A program made the position numbers and the translations under genes. Shown one piece after another: positions 34,959-45,754 of a DNA stretch of 64,000 nt. Under the pieces are notes generated by a model, which saw only the letters and a program-made list of their open reading frames with translations, made no database searches and had not been told where the DNA came from. Numbering within the stretch: the stretch's first letter is position 1; every line of letters starts with the position of its first letter. Source of the stretch: Karstenula rhodostoma CBS 690.94 (Eukaryota; Ascomycota; Dothideomycetes; Pleosporales; Didymosphaeriaceae); the NCBI GenBank assembly GCA_010093485.1, contig MU001508.1:138051-202050 (forward strand). The letters run 5' to 3'.

Positions 34959-35802
34959 GAGGTGGGTGGCGGTACCGTCAGTCCACGCCGGCGGTGAATG
35001 GGTGCGGGGCGACAACCGTCTGGGCTCGGGGGGCGAGCGCGGGTTACGGCAGCAGAATTGGACGTGAAGCACTGCACGTCTTGACGGCTGGGGGCGAGCA
35101 GCCAAGCAAGCAAACGAGGAGCCGCCAGAGAGTCAGCGGCCTGGACCGCGTGCCCGCTTGTCACGAGTGCAGCGGTGCGATAGCGATGCCGCGGGAACAG
35201 ATGCAGGAGGTAGGTAAGCACTCACACGGGGCCCCCAGGGTCCTGGAGGAGTACAGACTACAGAGGTGGGATCTCGACATGCCACTGCGCAGAGGGAGAC
35301 TCTTCGATGCCACGCCTGGACGACGGTCCGCGTCTGCCCAGCGGCCACCCCCTCGGCCGACAAGTACTTCGCCGCTCAAACACATGGTCCTGCAAGTCCA
35401 CTGCTTCCCGCGCTGGCTCTTTATGTCACCGTTTCAAGAGACGGCGTGGACGCAGTCGCACGCGAGCGCCGAACGGCCTGTTCGCTGCATAGCGAGTTGC
35501 CCCCAGGAACGCACAACGCAGTCTGCACTGCGAGCTCGCGTCACAGAAGAGCAAGACTCTGTCTGCCAGAGTGGGGACGTCAGAACCGTACAGGGCATTG
35601 AGTTTCAGTCCGCCCGTCGAACCATAGTGTGCAGTTCATGCGTTGACACCTGCCGTCTGCCTCAGGGCCTCAGGCGCCGCCATGCAGCCGCAGATCCCGA
35701 AGCCATGCCAATGCCAAGCGAGCCCTGTGATTATGTCATCTTGAGTTTTTCGAAACGACGCCGTCTCCTGTTGATGCCGCATCGCTCCGCACACCACATC
35801 CT
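34959..35802. promoter_or_regulatory. Divergent intergenic region, dma1 / MPP alpha
   Basis: The 844 bases lie between two divergent start codons. A frame runs through it on the plus strand but has no motif and is probably a by-product of GC richness. I see no TATA box. Confidence 0.35.
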
Positions 35803-37571
35803 ATGATGTTGAGGCCGAGATCAATCAGACCACTGTCGCGGGGACTCGGGCAAGCCTCTGCTTCTCTCGCAAAAGCTGCATCATGCGCAGGTAGACGGGG
35901 GCTGGCGACGGCGGTCGCGGAGGAGAAGGTTAGCCTCCGATTGCGAGCACTCCGCCATCTTTCTAATGTCTGCAGGACCCCGTAGAGCTCGACCAAATCA
36001 CTACCCTTCCTAATGGCATCCGCGTTGCGACCGAGGCCCTTCCTGGCCACTTTTCCGGCATTGGCGTCTACGTCGACGCCGGTTCGAGATTCGAAAACGG
36101 CGCGCTGCGGGGCGTGAGCCACATCATAGATCGCCTGGCCTTCAAGTCAACAACTTCCTCAACCGGCTTCCAGATCGCGGAGAAGGCCGAGAAACTGGGC
36201 GGGAACATTCAGTGTGCCTCGTCGCGCGAGTCACTCATGTACCAGGCCGCCACCTTCAACTCGGCCGTACCGACCACCGTTGCCCTTCTCGCCGATACCA
36301 TTCGCAACCCGGTCGTCACCGAGGAAGAAGTACAGCAACAGTTGGAGACGGCGGACTATGAGATTGGCGAGATATGGTCGAAACCGGAGCTGATCCTGCC
36401 CGAGCTGGTGCACATGGCGGCTTACAAGGATAACACCTTGGGCAATCCGCTGCTGTGCCCGAAAGAGCGATTGCCTCACATCAACCGTGCAGTGGTGGAG
36501 GCATACCGCAAGGAGTTCTATAAGCCGGAGAGAATCGTTGTTGCATTTGCTGGCGTGGAGCACGCTGAGGCGGTCCGGCTAGCAGAGCAATATTTCGGCG
36601 ATATGGAAAAGGGAACTGGGCCCTCACTTGTCGGCGTCGGCGAGGAAAGCGCCATTACACAACAACCGACTTTCACAGCATCGCACCCCACACCGACCGG
36701 CGCCCCTCCTCAATCTTCGAAACTACTCTCCAAGATACCCTTCTTCAAGAACCTCTCCACTTCCGCGACGTCGAACGCTTCTGTGAACACACCCTTCGAT
36801 CTCAACTTCCCTCCGATAGATACCTCTATCCCATCGCACTACACCGGCGGCTTCCTCACCCTCCCTCCGATCCCCCCTCCGCTAAACCCCTACCATCCTC
36901 GTCTCTCCCACATCCACCTCGCTTTCGAGGCACTCCCCATCTCGTCCCCGGACATCTACGCGCTCGCAACTCTCCAAACACTCTTGGGCGGTGGCGGCTC
37001 CTTCAGTGCAGGTGGCCCAGGCAAGGGCATGTACTCGCGCCTCTACACCAACGTGCTCAACCAGCACGGCTGGATAGAGTCCTGCATCGCCTTCAACCAC
37101 TCGTACACGGACTCGGGGCTCTTCGGCATCGCAGCATCATGCGCGCCGGCGCAGGTGGCTCAGATGCTCGAGGTCATGTGCCGCGAGCTGAGCGCTCTCG
37201 GTTCGGAAACGGGCTACAATATACTGCGCGACCAGGAGGTGCAGCGCGCAAAGAACCAGCTGCGGTCCAGTCTCCTCATGAACCTCGAGTCGCGGATGGT
37301 GGAGCTCGAAGACCTGGGCAGGCAAGTCCAGGTGCACGGCCGCAAGGTCGGCGTCAAGGAGATGTGCGCCAAGATCGAGGCTGTGACCGTCCAGGATCTG
37401 CGCAGGGTCGCGAGACATGTGTTCGGCGGCGAGGTGAAGAACGCGGGAGAGGGCAGCGGGGCCCCGACCGTGGTGTTGCAGGAGGGCGAGCAGGAGGGAC
37501 TCAAGAGGAAGGACCTCACGTGGGACGAGATACAGACAAGAATCGCAAGGTGGAAGCTGGGCAGGAGGTAG
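35803..37571 (+). CDS. Mitochondrial processing peptidase, alpha subunit
   Basis: Model join(35803..35928,35976..37571), 573 residues, the usual fungal length. The first exon encodes a presequence rich in Arg and Ser (MMLRPRSIRPLSRGLGQASA to RRGLATAVAEEK). The intron (47 bases, GTTAGC..TGCAG, phase 0) leads into DPVELDQITTLPNGIRVATE. The M16 fold is evident: GVSHIIDRLAFKST holds HxxDR in place of the catalytic HxxEH, as expected of the non-catalytic alpha subunit, and the glycine-rich substrate loop GGGGSFSAGGPGKGMYSRLY is intact. With the beta subunit it cleaves presequences in the matrix. A Pro/Ser-rich insert (~residues 245-300) sits between the two halves, as in related fungi. Confidence 0.95.
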
Positions 37572-37815
37572 ATGCGTGTGGCGCATGAGAGAGATGTGTA
37601 CGATGTGCATTTTGGGTGTATAATGGTTGGGATGTGTATTATATATGTGGCATTTGAAGTGGGCAAGACATGGACGCTTCCGTCTGTAGAACATTGTCTG
37701 GCGATGATGAATGAAGCATCGCGCACTTGATCTTATCACCGCTCCCGTGGGGTATCACAGTGCCCTCGGATTTCTGACCTATTGGGTATCCAACTCTACG
37801 CTCGACATCTAAACG

Positions 37816-37980
37816 CTGAAATGCAACAACATAATCCCGCCAAATACACCACACCACACCGCACTGCACCAACACAGCCGTCGCGACGATCAGTTAAAAA
37901 TGCCGCCCAAATGCAATAACACAATACCGCCAAATACACCACACCACACTGCACCAACACACCGCGACGATCAGTTAAAC
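37816..37980 (+). repeat. Tandem duplication of the 3' end of the bestrophin-like gene
   Basis: A block of about 81-90 bases is present twice in tandem. Landmarks recur: CGACGATCAGTTAAA at 37885-37899 and about 37966-37979, ATGCCGCCCAAATGC just after each, and CCGCCAAATACACCACACCACAC at the other end. The inner copy includes the last codons and stop of the adjacent gene (GGMFN-stop); the outer copy is noncoding with a 9-base length difference. Confidence 0.8.
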
Positions 37981-39213
37981 ATGCCGCCCAAATGCGCGCC
38001 CTCGTCCTCAGCATCGCCCTGCGCCTTCTGCCACTCAGCCAGCAGCGTCAGCACCTCCCGCCGCGTATCCTCAATGATGCCGTCCATCTTAATATCGTTC
38101 TTGTCGTAGCCGAAGGGGTCCTCCAGCTGCTGGCCGATACCTTCGATGCCGTAGAGCGTGAAGGCGACGATGCCAACGATGGGGACAGACCACCAGACGT
38201 AGTCGTCGACGATGGCGAAGGGCAGGATGCAGGCGAAGAGGGCGAGGACCTGTTTCTGGTGGATGCTGTGTGGCGCTGTTAGACGTGTCTGTCCATCACC
38301 GAGGGACCTAGGAGAGGGAGCGGGCTTACAGATGGGCAACCGGGATGGGCGTCGAGCGGATCGTCTCCATGCGGCCGTACGCGTCGACTAGAGAGTTTAT
38401 CTGCACCGTCATCTGGGACGCAAGCGGGGCGTGGAACCAGCCGCGATCTACTCCGCGCCTGATGTACGACTCGACCAGCACGCTCAGCTGGAGCGGCAGA
38501 CTCAGGCCCTCGTCTTCGTATCCCCGCAGGCCCTCCGGGAGCAGGGACTTGTATATGTTCTTTGGTCGGTGCAGCCCATCACCGTCGACCAGCCCATCTT
38601 CCTCAGCGTCCTCGGACGTCGGCGTGGGCCGATCCGCGTAGCTCGGCCGCCGCGACACAGGCGTAGAATGCGCGTCGAACACGGGCGCTTCCTCGAGCGA
38701 CGCGGGGGGGATGTTGAACTCGGCGCGCAGGTTATGCTTGATGGCGTACAGCACCGCAATGAGCACCTTGAGCACATGCTCTGTATCCCTCTTCTCGCTC
38801 TCGCTGAGCCTCCCCCTCCCACCGCCCTGTCCGAACCCGGAATCCACCAGCTCGTCATCCTTCACTTTCGCGTTCACCAGCACGATGCGCGCCAAATTCC
38901 GCACGCTCGTGCCGATCGTCGTGAGGCAGTTGCGGCCCGTCCAGAAGCGGTCGTAGGATGTTGAGTTGCGGAAGACGAGTATGAGACCCACGACGATGGA
39001 TAGGGATGGGATGATTGTGGAGGGGAGGCCGAGGGAGTCGAGGACGCGGGTGTCGAGGTAGACGATGAGGGCTGTGAAGAGGGAGTGCAGGAGGACGGGG
39101 ATGAAGATGATGCTGTGGATGGAGCCTTTTGTGAAACGCAGGACGAGGGGGATGCGGCGGGGCTTGTGGCGGAAGGAGTGCGCCAGAGGGTAGGTTGGGC
39201 GGCGGGGCGCCAT
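37971..39213 (-). CDS. Bestrophin-like (UPF0187/RFP-TM) membrane channel
   Basis: Model complement(join(37971..38265,38330..39213)), 392 residues. The intron has GTAAGC..CACAG sites and joins PVAHL to IHQKQVLALFACILPF in phase 2. Hydrophobic helices near residues 30-50 (IHSIIFIPVLLHSLFTALIV) and 60-85 lead into LVFRNSTSYDRFWTGRNCL, the signature of the UPF0187/bestrophin-like family. Late in the protein VLALFACILPFAIVDDYVWW and FTLYGIEGIGQQLEDPFGYD form the second membrane pair and the conserved EDPFGYD end. Family members are anion channels or are required for wall integrity; the exact role is unknown here. The 3' end is tandemly duplicated just downstream. Confidence 0.9.
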
Positions 39214-39644
39214 TTTGGGCGGTGTACGAGAGTTGTGTGCGTGAATTGGGACTGAGGGAGTAGTGGGAGGGTGGACAGAGGATGTGGGGGTGGAGATATG
39301 GGAGCTTGGGCGTGGGGCTCGGCTGGAACTATGGCGTGTCTCATGTTTCCTGATTCTCGTCTTAGCATTTCAAGATGCGAGAAGCGCCGTGGGAAGCTTG
39401 GGTTCTCTCGCATCGCTCGCGTATACAGCATAAGCGGTTGCACGACCGCGATACGATAACAGGGTCCAGCAACAAACACTAGGCGCGGAAACGCGCCGCA
39501 CCCGTTGACGCTTAAAACGCCCCGCTGCACAACAGCATCATATTCGGAGCCGCTCCAGACGTGCCGTCCTAGAATCCGCAAACTGTCTTCAAACGTGAAT
39601 AGACTGTCCGTCATCTTCCATCCATCCCAAATATACATCTCGAC
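39214..39644. promoter_or_regulatory. Divergent intergenic region, bestrophin-like / PEX11C
   Basis: The 431 bases lie between two divergent starts. No clear TATA box or repeat is visible. Confidence 0.35.
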
Positions 39645-40661
39645 ATGGCTTCCGACGAGCGTCCCATATCCACAACCATTCCCTCCTCCTCGCCCTCCAA
39701 ACCCTCCAAACCAAATCCCCCAACCCGCGCAACACCCCCAGCACTCCAAAGCATACGCATACATCTCCTCCGCTCCCTCACCCTCCAGCTCCGCCGCCTC
39801 GACCGCTTCCTCGTGCGCCTCTCCACCCTCCTTGAAAGCCCAGCTTCCACCGACGCCCTCCTCGGCACCCTCGGCTACACCCTCGAGCTCCTCGCCGCCC
39901 TGCTCTCGCGCTTCCTCACGCACCGCCTGGTATCACTCGCGTCCTCGGTCGCAGACAAAGCAGAGCATGTCCTGCTCCCAGGCGAGACACTCGTCGCGAC
40001 GCTGCCCACCCCGCGCGGCGATAAGCTTCTTTCGCAGGTAGCGACGGGGTCCAGCGCGCTTGCTGCAGTGATCGGGGACTTCCGCATCTTTGTGCGCATG
40101 TGGGGGCTTGCGGGGTTGTACATGTGGGCGAGGGGGTTGTGGCATGCGCCGCTTGGGAAAGGGGCTGGGGCGAAGGAGAGGGCGGTGCGGAGGATAACGT
40201 GGGCGCAGATTGCGAGTCTGGTGATGTTCCAGGTGCTGGAGAATGGCGCGTATCTTGCGAGCAAGGGCGTGCTGACGAGCGACGCGTGGAGTGGGGAGGC
40301 CGGGAAGAGGAAGGAGGGAGCGTGGTGGGTGTGGAGTTGTAGATTTTGGGCTGCGCATGTAACGTTGGAGTTAATCAGAGTTGGGGTGCTGAGATACTAC
40401 GGAGACGGGGAGACGGCGAGTCGAACAGAGAAAGACGTTGTAGGAGATGGTGAGAAAGAGGGCAAGCTGTTGATAGAGCAGAAGAGGAGGGAACGGCGGG
40501 TCTGGTGGAGGGACGCGGTAAGCAATCTTGCGTACATCCCCATGACGCTACATTGGAGCGTCGGAGCAGAAAGAGGGTTCCTCAGCGACTGGGGTATCGG
40601 CCTGCTGGGAGCTATAGCTGGTGGCTCCTTGCTATTAGATGCATGGAAGCAAACTGCATAA
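39645..40661 (+). CDS. PEX11C: Peroxin 11C-type peroxisome proliferation protein
   Basis: A single exon of 338 residues. After a Pro/Ser-rich start, residues ~35-110 (LRRLDRFLVRLSTLLESPAS, DALLGTLGYTLELLAALLSR) and VIGDFRIFVRMWGLAGLYMW correspond to the Pex11 pattern, with LLPGETLVATL between them. Later VLENGAYLASKGVL, WSCRFWAAHVTLELIRVGVL and AYIPMTLHWSVGAERG are family hallmarks. Pex11 proteins are peroxisomal membrane proteins that elongate and divide peroxisomes; the C-type is the divergent filamentous-fungal member. A charged region (~255-290) separates the last two hydrophobic segments. No introns are needed. Confidence 0.85.
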   Translation: MASDERPISTTIPSSSPSKPSKPNPPTRATPPALQSIRIHLLRSLTLQLRRLDRFLVRLSTLLESPASTDALLGTLGYTLELLAALLSRFLTHRLVSLASSVADKAEHVLLPGETLVATLPTPRGDKLLSQVATGSSALAAVIGDFRIFVRMWGLAGLYMWARGLWHAPLGKGAGAKERAVRRITWAQIASLVMFQVLENGAYLASKGVLTSDAWSGEAGKRKEGAWWVWSCRFWAAHVTLELIRVGVLRYYGDGETASRTEKDVVGDGEKEGKLLIEQKRRERRVWWRDAVSNLAYIPMTLHWSVGAERGFLSDWGIGLLGAIAGGSLLLDAWKQTA

Positions 40662-41077
40662 CAGCCGCACCCTTGACTAGATCTGTGCATCATTCCCAGC
40701 GGAGCACGAGATCTCGGTTGAGCTGGTAATTCCCCCACTGAGTACGCGTCCGCTCCCACTATACATATTTGTGCTAATGCTGTTTCAGGTGTTTCCAACG
40801 ACACCTAGTTTTGATTGGAGGACCTCTAACCCCAAGTTTTCTCCCGCATGTAGATTAAGGCAGATCGCTGCGACCGCAACAACATCACCCCGAGTCGAGC
40901 GAAAACTCACCACGCAATATGGAGGAGTTGATCTCCTTCTCGAAACATCATGGGTTCTCCAAAGGAGCGGCAGCAAGTAGCCGCCTACATTTCGACATCT
41001 ATAAAATACAGGCATGCCCGGCATCAACTCAAGGGCTCGCGAACACCTAACGGCCACCTACCGCCAATCCACCGAAG
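40662..41077. other. Intergenic, promoter side of the pectate lyase gene
   Basis: Nothing coding is seen. A TATA-like CTATAAAATA at 40999-41008 precedes the ATG at 41078 by about 70 bases. Confidence 0.45.
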
Positions 41078-42331
41078 ATGCAACTCCTTCCTCTCCTCTT
41101 CCTCATCCCGTCCGCCCTCGGCCTTGCCTTCCCCGGCGCCGAAGGCTTCGGCCGCAACGCTATCGGCGGCCGCAAAGGCTCCGTCTACATCGTCACCAAC
41201 CTCGACGACTCCGGTACCGGGTCCCTCCGCGATGCAGTCTCCAAGACGGACCGCATCATCGTCTTCGCCGTAGGCGGCGTCATTAAAATCACCGACCGCC
41301 TCGTCGTCTCCAAGCGCATCACCATTTTAGGCCAGACCGCGCCTGGCGACGGCATCACCGTCTACGGCAACGGCTGGTCCTTCAGCAACGCCGACGACGC
41401 CATCGTGCGCTACATCCGCATCCGCATGGGCAAGGGTGGAACCTCCGGCAAGGATGCAATCACCATCGCCGAGGGCAGCAACATGATCTTCGACCACGTG
41501 AGCGTGACCTGGGGTCGCGACGAGACCTTCTCCATCTCCGGCAGCGAGGTCGGCAACATCACCATCCAGAACAGCATCATCGGGCAAGGCCTAGAGACGC
41601 ACTCCTGCGGCGGGCTCATACAAACTGCACTTGGAAACGGCATTTCCCTCTTCCGCAACCTCTACATCGACAACAAGACGCGCAACCCCAAAGTAAAGGG
41701 CACCAACGACTTCACCAACAACGTCGTGTACAACTGGGGCGGCGGCGGCGGGTACATCGCAGGCGACTCGGCCGGGGAAAGCAATGCCCACATCATCGGG
41801 AACTACTTCATCTCGGGCCCATCGACCAAAGTCACGGCCTTCACGCGGGGCAACGCAGAGTTCAAAGCCTACGTCGAGAGCAATTTCTACGACTCGGACA
41901 AGAACGGCGAGCTGGACGGCGCCGCACTGGGCGCCTCCTCCTCCAACTACGGCGGCGTCGCCATCCAGCCCTCCAAATTCGCCTTCCCTGCCCCAGCCGA
42001 GATCCTTAGCGCCACCGATGCGCTCACACACGTGACTGGCAAGGCGGGCGCGAGTCTAGTCCGTGATGCCGTGGACGAGGCGCTCGTCGCGCAGGTGCAG
42101 AGCTGGGGGAAGAGCGGCGCGACCATCAGCGACGAGGCGGCGATTGGGGGCGTGGGAACTATCGCTGGGGGCACCAAGCCCGTGGATACGGACGGCGATG
42201 GGATTCCTGACGCGGCGGAGGAGCAGCTTGGGTTCGATGTGAACGCTGACGATGCGATGGCGGACGAGGACGGAAATGGATATGTGAATGTGGAGGAGTG
42301 GGCGAATTCGTTGGTGCCGAGTAGTTACTAA
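41078..42331 (+). CDS. Secreted pectate lyase-like protein (PL1 family)
   Basis: A single exon of 417 residues. Signal peptide MQLLPLLFLIPSALG, then FPGAEGFGRNAIGGRKGSVY, the usual start of this pectate-lyase group. Right-handed beta-helix features follow: VTNLDDSGTGSLRDAV, ITILGQTAPGDGITV, FDHVSVTWGRDETF and IQNSIIGQGL. DNKTRNPKVKG carries the Arg and Lys expected near the active site. NNVVYNWGGGGGY and NYFISGP continue the helix. Near the end DTDGDGIPDAAEEQLGFDVN is a Ca2+-binding, dockerin/EF-type loop of the thrombospondin-3 kind. The enzyme would cleave pectate by beta-elimination outside the cell, suggesting growth on plant tissue. The start is the only ATG giving the signal peptide. 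Confidence 0.9.
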   Translation: MQLLPLLFLIPSALGLAFPGAEGFGRNAIGGRKGSVYIVTNLDDSGTGSLRDAVSKTDRIIVFAVGGVIKITDRLVVSKRITILGQTAPGDGITVYGNGWSFSNADDAIVRYIRIRMGKGGTSGKDAITIAEGSNMIFDHVSVTWGRDETFSISGSEVGNITIQNSIIGQGLETHSCGGLIQTALGNGISLFRNLYIDNKTRNPKVKGTNDFTNNVVYNWGGGGGYIAGDSAGESNAHIIGNYFISGPSTKVTAFTRGNAEFKAYVESNFYDSDKNGELDGAALGASSSNYGGVAIQPSKFAFPAPAEILSATDALTHVTGKAGASLVRDAVDEALVAQVQSWGKSGATISDEAAIGGVGTIAGGTKPVDTDGDGIPDAAEEQLGFDVNADDAMADEDGNGYVNVEEWANSLVPSSY

Positions 42332-42557
42332 TAGGGCAGTCAATGGGAGAAGTTACAGTCACGGTCACGGTCTTGCGTATGACGTGAGAGACGCCAGTTG
42401 TTCCGAGGGAAAGAGATATCCTCCCATCATTGAGATCGTGGGCACTTACTCGTACCGTACAGCACTACAGCAAAAACCAAGCCCAGTCTGCTACCCCAGC
42501 GTAGGGCGTACTTACAACCATCAGCCCCAAGTCTCGCTGCAAGAACTGCATCAGCGT

Positions 42558-42608
42558 CCCCCTCACACCCCTCACACCCCTCACACCCCTCACTCCCCTC
42601 ACTCCCAC
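42558..42608 (+). repeat. 10-base minisatellite, about five units
   Basis: Units of CTCACACCCC, the last two being CTCACTCCCC. Confidence 0.9.
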
Positions 42609-42744
42609 CTCCCCTCCTTCACCCCCATAATCAAAAGACCACGTAATCCAAAAAAAATCCACACATTCACTCTCGCCCGTGACCCCAAGATATCAGTATA
42701 AGGGGAAGCAGTCAAATCCGATCACACCAACGATCACGCCCGAC

Positions 42745-42830
42745 GATCCCTGGACAAAAGGTTTCAGTACACGGTGTCACCCCTCGAGAAGCGATGCAGT
42801 GCTCAAGGTTCTGGCCTAGTACGATATGTC
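42745..42830 (+). repeat. Dispersed ~75-base repeat, copy B
   Basis: CGATCCCTGGACAAAAGG, CAGTACACGGTGTCACCCC and GGCCTAGTACGATA align collinearly with copy A at 1791-1875, same orientation. Confidence 0.6.
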
Positions 42831-43398
42831 GAGCAAAAGCGCGAGCAACCTATCTAACTTTTGTCTACTTTCCAACTCATTCATAGACACAGTGATACGG
42901 TTGGTACTATCCACGTAGGCCTTGGTAGACAAGTACACCATTCCATCCGAGAACGGGAGTCGATACTGTCGGCATCCCAGGGAGCATGTTCGAGCATAGT
43001 ACGCCTGGTGAACGTATACCTTCGACATCGACATCAAGCCGAACAGGAACGAATTGACCACCGGGGTATTATTAGTCGATCAAAATGGATTACTAGTTCC
43101 TACATGGAATGCAAAAGGGGGAATAGATATCGAAGTAAGAAACAAAAGAGAGGTGTCAGGTCGTGACGATTTACCTGTTAACAAAAGTGTGACCCTCGGG
43201 GAGAGAAGAATAGAATATCCCCCAATGGCTATCATCCCCATGCCTTTCGATATCCTCAGTGCAAGCCCGCCCATTACCAACGCCCGTTGCAGCAGAGATT
43301 TTGCTCCTGATACATAACCGCAAACGATGCCACATGGTACGCCCATGAAGATGGATTCATGACGACCCTGCGCTGCCCCATCGTGCTCAACATCTCCT

Positions 43399-44906
43399 CT
43401 ACGCCTCATCGGCCTGCTGCTCCTGCTGATGCTGCTGTTGTTGCTGTAGGTGATCGCTCTGCTCCCTATGCATGCGGGCTTCAATCTCCTTGAGCTGGCT
43501 CTCACGGGCCAACAGCTCCTGTCGCTTCTCGTTGATCTCGCGCTGCACCTTGACCTCGATCTCACGGAGCTTCTCCTCTTCGCGACGCAGTTGCTCTTCC
43601 TTCAGGCGTACGGATTGGCTGGCAAGGTCTTCAGGGTTCATCGACGAGTTGCTTCATTCATGTCAGTATCAATAGCATGGGAGGCCAGGGTTGAACTTAC
43701 GGAGCATCACCACCCTCCACGCTCTTGCTGAGCTTCTCAGTACGGTAGTTCTCGTACAAGAAGTCGTGCGTGATCTCCTTGAGATCAGCCAGATGGCTGT
43801 GGAGCAGAGCGCTTCGCACTGCCAGGAAGTCTGAGTGACGCGGGTTGTCCACTTCGACGATACCCCATGGGTACTGTCGGGCACGGACCCTGCGGCCGTC
43901 GACTTCGATGACATCCTCTGAGCCGACAATGGCGAAGGGCATCAGACCACGAAGCTCAGCGTTCTCCTCCACAGTGTCCTCGTCATCCTCTTCAATATCG
44001 TACGGGAAGTTGTAAACGGGGATGCGGTAGTGTTCAATGTCCTCCATGACGAGCTTTTTGGACTCGGCGAGTTCGGCAGGGGTCAGCGAATCGGCCTTGC
44101 CAATAACGGGGATAACGTTGACACGGGGAGAGAGGCGCTTCATAAGCTCGATATCGAGTTCGCGGAGACTGGATCATGTCAGGACGGTCGCATTGGTGGC
44201 AGCAGAAGACGTACCCGTGGCCGGTAGGCGTGATGAAGTATAACAACACGTGCACACGGTTGTCGCGGAAGCGGGGATTACGCTTGATACGGCTCTCCTC
44301 GGCAAGAATATCGTCGTACTGCCTCTCAAGGTATCCGACGATCTCGGAGAAACTGCGTACAATGTAAGCTGCGTGGTTGCACAGGAGCGGGTGATTGTCT
44401 ACCTGGCCTCATTGTCGATCTGGTCGCCGAAGCCGGGAGTGTCGACGATGGTAAGAGAAATGCGGGTGCCTTCCTCATCGAGCTCTGCTGGCAGTCAGTA
44501 TCAAGCAGGACGGAGGGGGCTGTCGATGGCCACGAACCGACGGTGACGGGCGAGATCTTGACGCCCTCCTCGACGTGGGCCGTGTTGGGGTCCTCGGAGT
44601 CCTTGTGTTCGAGCACCTGCTTGCCACAGAGTGTGTTTACAAACGTCGTCCGGCCTGGTCACAGCTGTGTTAGCTGTGTGTGCACGCAATGGGTGTAGAC
44701 ACGGTCTCGTACCTGTTCCTGAGGCACCGCAGACCATCAGACTAAACTGTATTCCCTTCTTGACATTCTTCTTCCTGCGCGCCTTGAGTATCTGCTATGG
44801 CATTAGTGCGGTGTTCAATGGGCGAGGTGGAGGCAGGCGCGGCATGTTTGACATGTGCCGCCAGCTGTCAGGGAGCTGGGGGGGGGGGGTGCCGTACCGA
44901 AGACAT
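43399..44906 (-). CDS. aspA: Septin, Cdc11/AspA type, seven exons
   Basis: Model complement(join(43399..43651,43701..44168,44215..44352,44403..44484,44538..44654,44713..44791,44898..44906)), 381 residues; all phases fit. Exon 1 is just ATG TCT TCG (MSS), joined by GTACGG..ATAGCAG to ILKARRKKNVKKGIQFSLMV, the polybasic septin start. The G1 loop is split across an intron: GASGTGRTTFVNTLCGKQVL, with Arg at the P-loop Lys, as in Cdc11-type septins. TIVDTPGFGD (G3) and IPVIGKADSL (G4) follow, then the septin unique element with FAIVGSEDV and RQYPWGIVEVDN. A C-terminal coiled coil (LKEEQLRREEEKLREIEVKV) and Gln-rich tail end the protein. It forms septin filaments at the cortex and septa. The tiny first exon is the least certain part. 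Confidence 0.88.
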
Positions 44907-45754
44907 GTTTGGTGTGGAGTGCCGGCGGCGGTGTGCGGGCGAGGGTGCAGAAGGGACAGCCCACGCGTGGTGTTTGGGACAAGGCGGGCGGGAGTCTGGT
45001 GGACGTCGGCGCGATGAGGCGTGGTGCGGTGGTGTTGTCAGGAAATTTGGGACGTTGGCAGCTTCTCCTGCGCAATGCAAAGGGGCTCGCTAGCGGGAGA
45101 CCCCCGGTCGCCGCTCCCCATCATGCTAGCCCCATCCTAACCGCGGCGGCCCTGCAGCCGCGACCGCAACGGTTGAAACACTCCTCACGGAGGAGTCACA
45201 AACAAAGTTTTTATTCTTATGCATTGACGCCTCACAGCTTCTCGGGTACATGCATGCTCTAGACGTTGCCCACGGCGGTGGTGTTGTGCTGCCAACGCAC
45301 GATACGGAGCAGGCAGTTTCCCCAGAAATACCAGCGGCGGTTGGAACATGCATCCATGGTAGCTTCCGCGGTCATCGACTACTCGCCGTGAGCTTCCATC
45401 CGCTCGATAGCGGAGAATTTATCGATTCCAACATGCCTTCAATTGACCAAAACACTGCGCGTGTTGATGTGCAACTTGATGTCAGAGCCCTCACGTGCAA
45501 GTGCTGCCCCTCAATTGGGCTAGGGTCGAGCTTGGGCGCATGACATGGCATCACCGTGGGATGCTTCACCCCACGCACGTCTTCACCCATCCTCTTCACT
45601 TCAACTGCTGGGGACATGGACTGGCTCACGCCGACCCTCCGGCCACCCCAACCTCAGCCCCATCTCCGGCGCATCACCTCGCCGCTCGCCGCCCATAGAT
45701 GACGCCAGAATCCCCGTAGACCCCTCCAGACATACGCCTTACACCTAGTCGACC
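44907..45754. promoter_or_regulatory. Divergent intergenic region, septin / PROPPIN
   Basis: The 848 bases lie between divergent starts. Frames here are GC-rich shadows; no motif or repeat is seen. Confidence 0.35.

Larger units (their letters stand above)
42332..43398. other. Intergenic with a 10-base minisatellite and a dispersed repeat
   Basis: No gene is supported. Contents noted: a CTCACACCCC array (42558-42608), dispersed repeat copy B (42745-42830) and the 3' flank of the septin gene. Confidence 0.45.
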
